A model generated the notes under the pieces. It saw only the letters and a program-made list of their open reading frames with translations. It was not told the DNA's origin and ran no database searches. From the NCBI GenBank assembly GCA_040224245.1, contig JBEGIR010000032.1:41101-105100 (forward strand): a stretch of DNA of 64,000 nucleotides, read 5' to 3'. Both the position numbers and the translations under genes were made by a program. Each line of letters opens with the position of its first letter. The first letter of the stretch is position 1. The DNA comes from Puniceicoccaceae bacterium. GTDB lineage: Bacteria > Verrucomicrobiota > Verrucomicrobiia > Opitutales > JAFGAQ01. Of this stretch, positions 18,044 to 26,861 are shown one piece after another.

Positions 18044-20341
18044 TCAGAAAACCGGGCGCACGGGTTCGGACTCCAGATCCTCGAGCATGTATTCGGGGAT
18101 TTCCAGTTCGCTGTCGACTTCCATGGTCAGGCCGGGCATGCGGGTCTTGAGCAAGGATGAAACCCCCGAAAGGGATCGCTCAGGATCCCGACTGCGCGTT
18201 TCCCGCACTCGATCCAATTCGTGTTTGCCCTCAAAACTGCCATCCGGAGCCGGAATGCGAACATCTTCAAAGCGACGATCAAAGCCGAAGCGCGAGGCTG
18301 TTTGCAATCGCCCCGTTGCGTTGCCCAGAAAGCGCTGGAAAAGATCCTCTTCCTCTTCTTCATCCATTTCCGAAAGCATCTCCATGACAAAATCCGCATC
18401 AAAGACCAGCGTGCCATAGGCCTGATCAAACGCCACGCTGGTGGGCGAACTGGGAGCCATCTCCAGTGAGCGGTTGTCGGCCATTGCCGAGTTTACGCCT
18501 TTGACAATCGTCTGCGCCAGATTGCCCGATGAACGGGAGCGCGAAGCCGCCGCAATTGAAGCAGACTGCACCGCTTCGGTAACCACATCGGAGATTTCGC
18601 CTCGTGTGGTATCGCCCGGATCGTATGAAGGGGCTTCCAGAACATTGTCGGCAATGCGACGTGTCTCCTGCTGAGGTTCGGGCTGACGGTCCGAGGGTTC
18701 CGTCTGGTCACCTTCTCCCGACTGGATGATGCCCTGCGGACTTTCCATGAGCAGGTTCGACTGCGAAAAACTCAACTTGGCAACCTTGCTTGCGGTGCTG
18801 GCGTTGGGAATGGTGGACTGCGCTTGCTGCACCTGGGTGAGTCGTTCCGAATTCAAACTGGTCTGCTTAACCGATACGGTATCCGGGTATGGATTCACAC
18901 GATTTTGGATCGGGGTTTCGGTTTGCAGTGGAATTTCGACTTCCACCTGCTGGGTCATGTCGGGTGACTGCATCTGGGGCAGTGATGCAATGCTCTCCCG
19001 GATCGCCACTGCAATGCTCTCCTGAGCCAGCGCATTCATGTTGACCGTCATTTCCTGAAGGCTCGCCTCAAGTCTCTCCTCGATTTTTGAGGTCAGGAAA
19101 AGGGAACCGGATAGCGCCGCAAGAATCAAGTGCAGCAAAAAGGATGCGATCAGACATCGCGGCAGCAACTTCAACTCCGAGTCGAGCAACAGCTTGAGCA
19201 GGTAGTGGATCGCCAATCCAGCCAGCACCAGCAGCAATACAATGAGCAGCACATTTCGCAGCAGATCATAGTCAAATCGACTGAGTACCTGCCGGGATTG
19301 GGTGCTGTAGTACTTCAGCATGCGCGGATGGATCGAGTAGACGTTGGAAACAAAGATCATCTCCGATCCACGGGAGTAAAAGGTCGGGTAATACTCGTCC
19401 ATGGTTGAGTTGACGGGCTTTCCCAGATTCTCCGGTTCGATGTACTCGCCCTGGAAGAAGCGGCTCAACCAAATGTCATTCTCACCCACTCCGCCCGGTC
19501 GATCCGAGGAAAAGTACAAAATATCCGAGCCATTGGGCATCGCCGCATGAAACTCATCCCACTCGGAATTCACACGTTCGAGGTAATGCGAATCCCCAAA
19601 GATTGGCAGCGTCTCCGAAGCAGGCACACCTTCCATGATCACATCGCTGCGATAGAGGTCCCAATCCGCTGCATCTGCTTCCCCATCCGGGCGAAGGTTC
19701 TGTTTTTCCGACTCAACCACTGCACCGAGCGGCTTGGGACGATTCGAAGAGAAAAAAATGGATTTCCCATCGGGTGAAAATGTCGCAAACCCTTCATCGT
19801 GCTCCGAATTCACGGTTTCCCCGAGATTCACGGGTTCCGTCCATCGATCCCCTGTTCGCTGACTGATGTAAAGGTCGTAGCCACCTCGGGTGCTCGGGCG
19901 GTTGGATTGGAAAATCAGCCAGTTCCCGTCACGGCTGAGACTCGGTCCGCGTTCGTCATAACCGGTATTGATGAATCCGCTCAGGGCAACAGGTTTGCTC
20001 CATCCCTGCTCACCGCGCTCGGAGATGAAGAGATCCATGTTGTCTCTCGAAAACATACGGGAGAGGATCAGCGTATTGCCATCCTCAGACACCGTCGCTT
20101 CCATGTTGCCACGCAGCAAATTCAGTTCCCCTTTCAAAAACTCGGGCTGTTCCCAGAGATTGAGCACCAGCGTGGAGTGAATGGCACGGCGGTTGATGCT
20201 CTCCCCATCCACATAATACCGCAGATATCCAAGCCCAAACAACATTCCGATGCTGAACACGATCAGCGCAGCGAGCACGAGGAACACCGGAGATACGATG
20301 AACTTGCTCAATGCCTTCTTGATGGTCTCGGAAATACCCAT
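18044..20341 (-). CDS. Membrane-anchored TolB-like PD40 propeller protein
   Basis: 765 residues from ATG 20341. Layout: cytoplasmic N terminus, helix about 15-38 (FIVSPVFLVLAALIVFSIG), a PD40/TolB-like beta-propeller (about 75-345) with repeats such as GFATFSPDGKSIFFSSNRP and GSDILYFSSDRPGGVGENDIW, two further helices (about 361-380 and 396-416), then about 350 residues of low-complexity, Gln/Ser-rich and acidic sequence including MLSEMDEEEEEDLFQRF. By simple topology both the propeller and the tail face the periplasm. It is last in an ExbB-ExbD-led operon behind a giant TPR protein. TolB is a soluble propeller and TolA an extended anchored protein; this single chain has elements of both, so it could be the effector of the proton channel. 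Fold call is good; function is inferred. Confidence 0.8.
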   Translation of the reverse strand: MGISETIKKALSKFIVSPVFLVLAALIVFSIGMLFGLGYLRYYVDGESINRRAIHSTLVLNLWEQPEFLKGELNLLRGNMEATVSEDGNTLILSRMFSRDNMDLFISERGEQGWSKPVALSGFINTGYDERGPSLSRDGNWLIFQSNRPSTRGGYDLYISQRTGDRWTEPVNLGETVNSEHDEGFATFSPDGKSIFFSSNRPKPLGAVVESEKQNLRPDGEADAADWDLYRSDVIMEGVPASETLPIFGDSHYLERVNSEWDEFHAAMPNGSDILYFSSDRPGGVGENDIWLSRFFQGEYIEPENLGKPVNSTMDEYYPTFYSRGSEMIFVSNVYSIHPRMLKYYSTQSRQVLSRFDYDLLRNVLLIVLLLVLAGLAIHYLLKLLLDSELKLLPRCLIASFLLHLILAALSGSLFLTSKIEERLEASLQEMTVNMNALAQESIAVAIRESIASLPQMQSPDMTQQVEVEIPLQTETPIQNRVNPYPDTVSVKQTSLNSERLTQVQQAQSTIPNASTASKVAKLSFSQSNLLMESPQGIIQSGEGDQTEPSDRQPEPQQETRRIADNVLEAPSYDPGDTTRGEISDVVTEAVQSASIAAASRSRSSGNLAQTIVKGVNSAMADNRSLEMAPSSPTSVAFDQAYGTLVFDADFVMEMLSEMDEEEEEDLFQRFLGNATGRLQTASRFGFDRRFEDVRIPAPDGSFEGKHELDRVRETRSRDPERSLSGVSSLLKTRMPGLTMEVDSELEIPEYMLEDLESEPVRPVF

Positions 20342-20409
20342 GCTCAAATTCTGGAATCGCTGCTTTGTGAGTGCTGCAATCTGTAAACGGGGAATGTCAT
20401 TACTGAAGC

Positions 20410-20820
20410 CTACAAGGTGGTCATGTAACCAATGTTGGCTTCGCTGATGCCCACCCTTCGGCACGACGCAATCGCCTGCGCTACCTGGCCGTGCAGGGCA
20501 TTGCGGTCCGCGCGCACAAGCACCTTCTGGTCCGGGTTGCGCTGCACCACATCGATCAACTCCTCATTGAGTCCCTCGAGGTCCATGCGACGGTCATTCA
20601 AATAGTAGCTTCCGTCATTGCGGATGTTGATGACAAGCACCTGCACTGCCGAACTCAGGGTCAGATCGGTTTCAGGCAGGTTCACCGCCATATCCGTCTC
20701 CTGCTCGTGGAACGACATCGTGACCAGAAAGAAGATGATCAGGATGAACATGATGTCCACCAACGAGGAGGTATCAATGAGCTGATCTGCCCCCACGTCT
20801 TCGCCGGAATCGATTCTCAT
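20410..20820 (-). CDS. exbD: ExbD/TolR-family proton-channel subunit
   Basis: 136 residues: a short cytoplasmic N terminus, one helix (about 17-36) containing the family's proton-carrying Asp in LVDIMFILIIFFLV, and a periplasmic domain (about 50-136) of the ExbD/TolR type (LVINIRNDGSYYLNDR, VLVRADRNALHGQV). With ExbB it makes the proton-driven motor that energises an extended periplasmic partner. It starts three bases after exbB stops, so the pair is translationally linked. The next gene encodes the propeller protein rather than TonB or TolA, which is the unusual point of this locus. Confidence 0.93.
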   Translation of the reverse strand: MRIDSGEDVGADQLIDTSSLVDIMFILIIFFLVTMSFHEQETDMAVNLPETDLTLSSAVQVLVINIRNDGSYYLNDRRMDLEGLNEELIDVVQRNPDQKVLVRADRNALHGQVAQAIASCRRVGISEANIGYMTTL

Positions 20821-20823
20821 AAA

Positions 20824-21573
20824 TCAGGCCTCCAGCTTGAGTCGGGTGCGGAAGAAGCGGAAAATAAAGCGATTTCCAATCTCCTCATAGTTCTCCGCGA
20901 TCTTGTCGATCCGGTTGTTGAAATAAAAATAGACGATCAGGGTCGGGATTGCGATCGTCAGTCCCGCCGCCGTGGTGACCATCGCCTGGTAAATCCCCTC
21001 AGCGAGCAATTCGGCCTTATTGATCGACTGACTGCTCAACGCAACTGTCTGGAATGCCCGGATCATCCCGACCACGGTTCCCAGAAGTCCGAGCAGCGGG
21101 GAGACGCTCCCGATCAAGCGAAGCGAACGAATGCTACGACGCAGTTTACGCACACGCAGGCTCGCAGTATCCGCCATGGCCTTCTCCACTTCCACCGTTT
21201 CGTGTTCCCAATGGTCCAGACCGGTCAAAAACATGTCCGCAAGTGGGCCGGGGTGATTTTTGCATACCTCCTTGGCCTTGCCAACCTTGCCCGATTTTGT
21301 GCCATCAAGCACACCGATGAGTTCATCTTCGAGTCCGGAGGGAACCATGTTTTTGTGACCCAAACTGATGAATCGCTCCATCGTGATCGTTACCGCAAGC
21401 ACCGAACACAATGCCAGCGGAATCATGACGATGCCTCCCTTGGACAACAGTGTGAACAGCGAATCGGTGCGCTCCACGGTTTGCACGGTCTCGACCGTCT
21501 GCCCCATGAGGGCCATTCCGGCCAGGACGGCTGCCAGACCCATGAATAGAAGATTACGTTGGTGTGTTAGCAT
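20824..21573 (-). CDS. exbB: MotA/TolQ/ExbB-family proton-channel protein
   Basis: 249 residues. An N-terminal hydrophobic segment (about 8-25) ending GMALMGQT may be a signal or an extra helix. The core has the first helix GGIVMIPLALCSVLAVTITMERF, a cytoplasmic domain, and two helices with the family signatures VSPLLGLLGTVVGMIRAFQ and EGIYQAMVTTAAGLTIAIPTLIVY. In ExbB/TolQ pentamers these helices surround the ExbD dimer and form the proton path. It lies 36 bases after the TPR gene and 3 before exbD. I call it ExbB-like; TolQ versus ExbB cannot be separated here because the partner is atypical. Confidence 0.93.
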   Translation of the reverse strand: MLTHQRNLLFMGLAAVLAGMALMGQTVETVQTVERTDSLFTLLSKGGIVMIPLALCSVLAVTITMERFISLGHKNMVPSGLEDELIGVLDGTKSGKVGKAKEVCKNHPGPLADMFLTGLDHWEHETVEVEKAMADTASLRVRKLRRSIRSLRLIGSVSPLLGLLGTVVGMIRAFQTVALSSQSINKAELLAEGIYQAMVTTAAGLTIAIPTLIVYFYFNNRIDKIAENYEEIGNRFIFRFFRTRLKLEA

Positions 21574-21609
21574 GATGTGAATGTCGTTCCTTCCTCGATC
21601 CTCAAATGG

Positions 21610-24600
21610 TTAAATGGTAACCCCGCGTTCGCGGAGGATGTCCCTTGCAAGCGATGCTTCATCCGTATCGGGAAATTTCAGAATAACCTCACGGAAGCGA
21701 TCGTGCGCCTCGCGTTGATGATCCTGGGTATCCAGCACTCGCCCGATCTCAAGAATCGCGCGCGCACTCCATACGGGGTATGCATAGTTGACATCCACAA
21801 GCACGAGTTCGCGAACCGCCTGCTCCTTTTCTCCCATCTTGATCAGGCTCTGACCGATCTGGAATTGGCTGCGAGCAGCGATTTCATCCCGCTTCCCCCC
21901 ACGCAGCACCAGTCGGTAATTGGCAATGGCCTGTTCATACCGTCCCAAATTCTCCTGCGACCAACCCAGCCAAAGCAGAGCGCGGCGAACGAATTCGGAG
22001 TTTGGAAACTTTGAATAAAACTGTGCAAAAATCGGCTCCGCCTGTTCCCACTCATTCAGGTAGGTGTGAGTCTCACCAAGGCGAAGAGTCGACTGCTGCA
22101 ACAGTCGTTCTTCCTTCGCAAAGCGACGTGCGCGTTCGAAATGAATCTGTGCCTCACGATACTCCTTGCGCGTCAACCGCACTTCTCCTGCCTGGTAGGA
22201 TGCGATGCCGGTGAACTCCGAATTGGGAAAGTCCCGCAGCATCTGCTCAAACACTTCCGCTGCCGCAAGATCCTGCCCGCGCCCGAGAAGACTCCATCCC
22301 ATGCGGTTGAGCACGCGCTCCCTTAACGCTTCATCCAGATTTCCGGCAAGCAAGACATCCAACCGGGCAATGGCTCCATCATAGTTCTCTTCTTCATACT
22401 CAATCTCAGCCAGCTCAAAAATGGCGCGGCGGGTGAGCGGATGATCGGGGTGGGTATTGATGAGATCCTGGTAGCGTGCTTTGGCAGATTCCAGATTGGC
22501 CAGTCCCTGATTGCACCAGGCCATCTCGTAGAGTGTGCGTGCAGAAAGGTCATTGTCACGCGAACGTCCGACAAGCCCGTTAAAGACTGACATGGCCTCG
22601 GAGTAGCGCTGCAGCTGCGAAAGACTGCGTCCGTAATAGAAAGAGGCCTGGTCAAAGCGCTCATCGTTTGGATAGCGTTCCAGGAAATTCTTGAAGGCAA
22701 CCTGCGCATTGCCGGGTTGATTCATTTCGAGATAGAGCAGCCCCTTTTTGTAGAGCGAATCAATGGCGAGTTCGTCATCCGGAAAGTTGCTCGCCACCTT
22801 ATCAAAAAATCCGATCGCGCGCAGCAGGTTGTCCCGATTCATTTCAATCCAACCCTGATAATACTGGGCTTGCGCAAAAAACGGACTCGACTGAAATTCA
22901 GTGGAAACCCGGTTGAAATACGTCTCAGCCAAATCCCGGTTGCCTTCGAGGTAGTTCAACCGCCCCAGTTCTGCGAGTGCCTGTGGCAGATACTGACTCT
23001 CCGGATTGTCCTGCACGAGCACTTCGAGCGCGAGCTTGGCCTTGGCCACATCGCGCTTGGATTCGTAGGACTGGGCAAGCTTGATTTGCGCAATATCTGC
23101 ATTCAGACGCTTGGGATCTTCCCGAATGAATGCCTCAAGGGACTGAATCGCATTATCCCAGCGGGAGAGGTTGTAGTATGTCAGACCCTCAATGTAGTCG
23201 AGCTGATCAAAAAACTCTCCCTCCGGATTCCCCTCGCGCTTGAGTTCGTAAATTTCGTCCAGCAATTCGTTCCATTTTTTCTGCTCTGCGTGGATCTGGA
23301 TGATGCGAAACCGGGCCTCGTCCGTATACTCGGTGCGGCGGTCCCACGGGATGAACTGCTGATAGGCTCGAATGGCCTCGTCGGGACGGTCGAGAAAGAA
23401 GAAGTTCTCCGCACGCATGAACGCAACATCCCGGTATGAGGGATCATTGGGATACCCCTGCAGGAAGCGTTCACACACCGTCAAACTCTCGACATAGTTT
23501 TCGTCGTTGAGCAGGCAAAACGCTCGCAGTCGCAAGGCCTGGGGCGTAAGAATACTCTCCTCAAACTCCTGCACCACACGTTTGAACACATCTGCGGCCT
23601 CCCGGTTTTGCCCCAATCCCATCAGGGAATTTCCATACTCAAAAACAAACTGGTTGAGTCGCGAATCATTGTTAAAATTGCGGATTGCCGGTCCCAACAC
23701 ATCAAGTGCTTGCTGAAACTCGCGCTGGCGAAGAAAGGTGCGCGCCAGCCAGAGCGTCGCTTCCGATGCAACCGGCCCAACCGAGGTCAGGCTGCCAAAA
23801 ACCTCCTGCGCCCGCACAAATGCACCCGATTCGAGCAGGGAGCGCCCCAGGTAGATTCCCGCATCATTGTAGTACTCACTCTGCGGATAAAGCAGACGAA
23901 GGTCTTCAAAGTCCTTTGCTGCCTGCTCATAGTTTTTCTGGGTAAACCGGATGAATCCAAGACGGAAGAGAGAGTTCCCCGCAAACTCGCCCTTCACCTC
24001 GCGGGCGACAATGCTGTGGTTGGTTGCCGAAACATCCAAATTACCCAATTCACGCTGGCATTCGGCCAAGAGAAACACGGAGTGCTCGTAAAACGGAGAC
24101 AGGCGATGGTAGAGTTTGATGTCCTCCAAAATCACAGAGGCTTCCCGGTATTCCTGCAGCTCATACTTCGCAAATGCACTCTGAAAGCGCACCCGGGAGA
24201 TGTGCTCACTCTCGGGCACCAATTCAATAAACTCCTGGGAAAACGATGAAACCCCCGACCATTTGGCCTGTTGAAACAGGGCCTCAATGAGTCCCACCAT
24301 CGCGCGTTCCAGAGGATCGAGATCCTGAATCGAGCTGGAAGCCAGCTCCGGAGCTTCCTGATACTGCCCCCCCATGCCCGGAAGATCGAGAAAGAGGCGC
24401 TCCTTACCGCGATTCACACTCCACAGAAAAGCCGCCTCAGCCTCAGCAGGACGCCCCAGGATGAGCAGACACTGCCCCCAGAAATTATGCACTTGCTCCT
24501 TTTTCGGAGTATCCTGCTCACGGGCCAATTCCGCAAGCTGGCGCTCTGCTTCCTGGTAGCGGCCCAGATTGTAAAGCGCAAACGCGAGTCCAAATTTTGC

Positions 24601-24801
24601 GTGCAAAATCTTCTCATGCCGCGGATAGCGCGCAACAAAGGTTTTGTATTCGTCCACCGCGAGTTCATACAGGTTTTTATTGTAGAGCGCGTTGGCGGCG
24701 TAGTAGCTGTCGAGAGCAGGATCATTGCCCTGAGCCTTCAGGGAAATCGTTGATACCAAAAAAAGGATGCTGAGACAAAGTGTGTTGCGAAACCGGAACA
24801 T
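21610..24801 (-). CDS. Giant exported TPR-repeat protein
   Basis: 1063 residues starting with a signal peptide (MFRFRNTLCLSILFLVSTISLKAQG). Nearly the whole mature chain is tetratricopeptide-type helical repeats, roughly twenty or more, with recurring patterns such as FGLAFALYNLGRYQEAERQL, ALAELGRLNYLEGNRDLAETYF and AIANYRLVLRGGKRDEIAAR. Many units resemble the Tol-Pal-associated YbgF/CpoB and outer-membrane TPR types. It is the first gene of the operon with exbB, exbD and the PD40 protein. A periplasmic TPR scaffold bridging an energised inner-membrane complex to the envelope is a reasonable model, but it is inference. No lipobox is visible, and the final residues (ILRERGVTI) give no sorting signal. 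Confidence 0.88.
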   Translation of the reverse strand: MFRFRNTLCLSILFLVSTISLKAQGNDPALDSYYAANALYNKNLYELAVDEYKTFVARYPRHEKILHAKFGLAFALYNLGRYQEAERQLAELAREQDTPKKEQVHNFWGQCLLILGRPAEAEAAFLWSVNRGKERLFLDLPGMGGQYQEAPELASSSIQDLDPLERAMVGLIEALFQQAKWSGVSSFSQEFIELVPESEHISRVRFQSAFAKYELQEYREASVILEDIKLYHRLSPFYEHSVFLLAECQRELGNLDVSATNHSIVAREVKGEFAGNSLFRLGFIRFTQKNYEQAAKDFEDLRLLYPQSEYYNDAGIYLGRSLLESGAFVRAQEVFGSLTSVGPVASEATLWLARTFLRQREFQQALDVLGPAIRNFNNDSRLNQFVFEYGNSLMGLGQNREAADVFKRVVQEFEESILTPQALRLRAFCLLNDENYVESLTVCERFLQGYPNDPSYRDVAFMRAENFFFLDRPDEAIRAYQQFIPWDRRTEYTDEARFRIIQIHAEQKKWNELLDEIYELKREGNPEGEFFDQLDYIEGLTYYNLSRWDNAIQSLEAFIREDPKRLNADIAQIKLAQSYESKRDVAKAKLALEVLVQDNPESQYLPQALAELGRLNYLEGNRDLAETYFNRVSTEFQSSPFFAQAQYYQGWIEMNRDNLLRAIGFFDKVASNFPDDELAIDSLYKKGLLYLEMNQPGNAQVAFKNFLERYPNDERFDQASFYYGRSLSQLQRYSEAMSVFNGLVGRSRDNDLSARTLYEMAWCNQGLANLESAKARYQDLINTHPDHPLTRRAIFELAEIEYEEENYDGAIARLDVLLAGNLDEALRERVLNRMGWSLLGRGQDLAAAEVFEQMLRDFPNSEFTGIASYQAGEVRLTRKEYREAQIHFERARRFAKEERLLQQSTLRLGETHTYLNEWEQAEPIFAQFYSKFPNSEFVRRALLWLGWSQENLGRYEQAIANYRLVLRGGKRDEIAARSQFQIGQSLIKMGEKEQAVRELVLVDVNYAYPVWSARAILEIGRVLDTQDHQREAHDRFREVILKFPDTDEASLARDILRERGVTI

Positions 24802-25020
24802 AGTGGTCGATGGGTCTGGAATAAAGCGTGCAACAGGGGATTACGTGGGAGCAGCCCGCGCTGGCGCTTCAACTGGCGAATGTGGGAAAAACACCTCCGA
24901 ATACTCACCGAAAGCTTGATATGCACTCAAGTTTCGAGTCAAGACGATATCGGCGTCAAAGGCATTTCATACCAGCTTTAGGACAATCCCTTCCCAAAAA
25001 ATGCTCAAAAAAATCGAACT

Positions 25021-25659
25021 TCATTGCGGGGGGGTGACTGACGACAGCCAATCGAGCATCTGTTGAACTGCATTTCCCCGATGGCTGTGAGCGTTTTTGG
25101 TGGATTCCGGAAGTTCCCCCCACGTTTGGGTTTCACCCTCGGGAATGAAGAGAGAATCATACCCAAAGCCACGGCTTCCTTTTGCTGCATTGGCGATGTG
25201 ACCCACGCGTTTCCCGACAAAATCATACCGGGTTCCATCCGGTGCAATCAAACAGAGGTGGCAGGTGAAAAACGCCCTGCGCAAAGCTCCCTCCACGCCC
25301 TGCAACTTTGAGAGCAACTTTTCCCGGTTCTCAGCATCTGTCGCATGCTCACCCGCAAAGCGCGCACTTTGCACACCGGGTGCCCCATCAAGTGCATCCA
25401 CCGATAACCCACTGTCATCGGCCAACACCCAAAACGCGCTGTGGGTGGGGAGCTTCGAACGTGCTGCCAGTGCCTTGAGGTGGGCGTTGCCAGCAAAGGT
25501 GGTTTCACTTTCGTGCACCTCCGGCATGCCGCCAAAGGACTGCATCGATTTCAGATCAATGTCCAAGGGAGAGGCTTCCAGAAGCAACTGAAAATCTTTT
25601 ACTTTCCCCGCATTGCCCGTCGCCAGTACCATCGTAAGGCTGGTGTTACGTGGACTCAT
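25021..25659 (-). CDS. rdgB: XTP/dITP pyrophosphatase RdgB (HAM1/Ham1-like)
   Basis: 212 residues. It hydrolyses non-canonical purine nucleoside triphosphates (XTP, ITP, dITP) to monophosphate and pyrophosphate, cleansing the nucleotide pool. Family motifs are in place: LATGNAGKVKDF near the N terminus, ADDSGLSVDALDGAPGVQSARFAG for metal and substrate binding, and GSRGFGYDSLFIPEG; HSHRGNA near the C terminus matches the SHR motif. Its ATG overlaps the stop of the oxidoreductase gene by one base (TGATG), indicating coupled translation. Length is normal. The 219 bases beyond it up to the TPR gene hold nothing I can assign. Confidence 0.95.
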   Translation of the reverse strand: MSPRNTSLTMVLATGNAGKVKDFQLLLEASPLDIDLKSMQSFGGMPEVHESETTFAGNAHLKALAARSKLPTHSAFWVLADDSGLSVDALDGAPGVQSARFAGEHATDAENREKLLSKLQGVEGALRRAFFTCHLCLIAPDGTRYDFVGKRVGHIANAAKGSRGFGYDSLFIPEGETQTWGELPESTKNAHSHRGNAVQQMLDWLSSVTPPQ

Positions 25660-26693
25660 CAGGTCTTAATCCCCCCATTTGACCAGGAGTTGTAAACGCG
25701 CTGAGTGAAGCGCATGTAGTTGAGTCCTTCGTCAAAGCTGGTCAGTTCCACCGGTTTGCCCGTGCGAATGCTTGCAATAAAGTCCTCTTCCACGCGCCAG
25801 CCCCGACGGGTCTGCCGAGGCACATCAATCGGAATTTCATAATCGTGACCCATGCGGGCAAAAAACAGATACATCTCCAGAAAATCCACCCGCAGGCTAC
25901 CTTCGGTACCATGGATTCGGATTTCGGAGACTGGCTGCCCCGCATCCACTCCGGTCATGTTCAGCACCAATCGCGTTCCGTTCCCGTAGCGCCCAAGCAC
26001 CGTGATGGTATCGGGAACTTTAACTTCCTTGATTTTGCCGGACAACTTGTCCTGGCGAAACTGGGTGTAAATCGCAGCATCCGCCATCAACCATTCCGGA
26101 TCCTGCGGAAACCACCGGTGAAGCATTTCATAGAAGATTCCCAGGGTGAGCACATTGCATCCGCTCAAATCCATGTCCTGCCGCCAGTGCATGGAAGCTT
26201 CGCGGTCGATATTGCTGCGGCTGTAGTGCGTGAGCACAATCTCCCGAATCTCTCCCAGCTCCTCCCGCTCGAGTGTATTCTTGATCACATGGTCAAAATC
26301 GAGGGACATGGGTGCCGGCACCAGCTGCGCCACCAGATCCGGCTGGGAGCGCGCGGCGTTGACCATCTCAACAGCATCGGTCAGGTTCATGCCCATGCGG
26401 GCTTCACACAATACGTGTTTGCCCGCCTTAAGTGCCTCGATGGAGGCATCACAGTGCAGGTAGGGCCAGGTGCCGATGCACACGGCGTCCACCTCCGGGT
26501 CCGCGATCACCTCGCGCCAGTCATTGTGAATGCGCGGGATCTTGAACTGGTCCGCAACCGAACGCGAACTGTTGGGACGTCGGTTGCACACGCACACCAC
26601 CTCCACCCCGTGAATCGCCTGAAATCCGGGTATGTGTTTGATGCGCGTATTCTCGCCCGCGCCAATGATCCCAATGCGAATCTTTTTGTCCAT
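25659..26693 (-). CDS. Gfo/Idh/MocA-family oxidoreductase
   Basis: 344 residues from ATG 26693 (MDKKIRIGIIGAGEN...); longer upstream starts would add an implausible tail. An N-terminal Rossmann domain opens with IGIIGAGENTRIKHIPGFQ and includes CVCNRRP and VDAVCIGTWPYLHCDASIEALKAGKHVLCEA, the usual Gfo/Idh/MocA sequence with the catalytic-region Glu of the HVLCEA motif (normally EKP; here EAR). The C-terminal domain (about 125-344) binds substrate, often a sugar or inositol. The altered EKP motif suggests a variant specificity. It is coupled to rdgB by a one-base overlap, although the two products have no obvious shared pathway. Confidence 0.9.
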   Translation of the reverse strand: MDKKIRIGIIGAGENTRIKHIPGFQAIHGVEVVCVCNRRPNSSRSVADQFKIPRIHNDWREVIADPEVDAVCIGTWPYLHCDASIEALKAGKHVLCEARMGMNLTDAVEMVNAARSQPDLVAQLVPAPMSLDFDHVIKNTLEREELGEIREIVLTHYSRSNIDREASMHWRQDMDLSGCNVLTLGIFYEMLHRWFPQDPEWLMADAAIYTQFRQDKLSGKIKEVKVPDTITVLGRYGNGTRLVLNMTGVDAGQPVSEIRIHGTEGSLRVDFLEMYLFFARMGHDYEIPIDVPRQTRRGWRVEEDFIASIRTGKPVELTSFDEGLNYMRFTQRVYNSWSNGGIKT

Positions 26694-26861
26694 AGTCACT
26701 TGCTTGCGGTTGCTTGGCCTTTCGGGCATGCAGGAAACCATCTGCACGGAAAGGCTGAGTGGGTTGAATAGTGTAGGTGTTGCCGCGATGAAACAACCCT
26801 CAAAACAATGCACCATCGGTTTTCAGAGCCACCATAGGTGGTGATGCTGTCCCAAACCCCA

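Noticed and set aside
24802..25020. 6S-like or other ncRNA in the gap between the TPR gene and rdgB
   Set aside because: Some GC-rich stretches near 24860, but I could not build a convincing conserved secondary structure.
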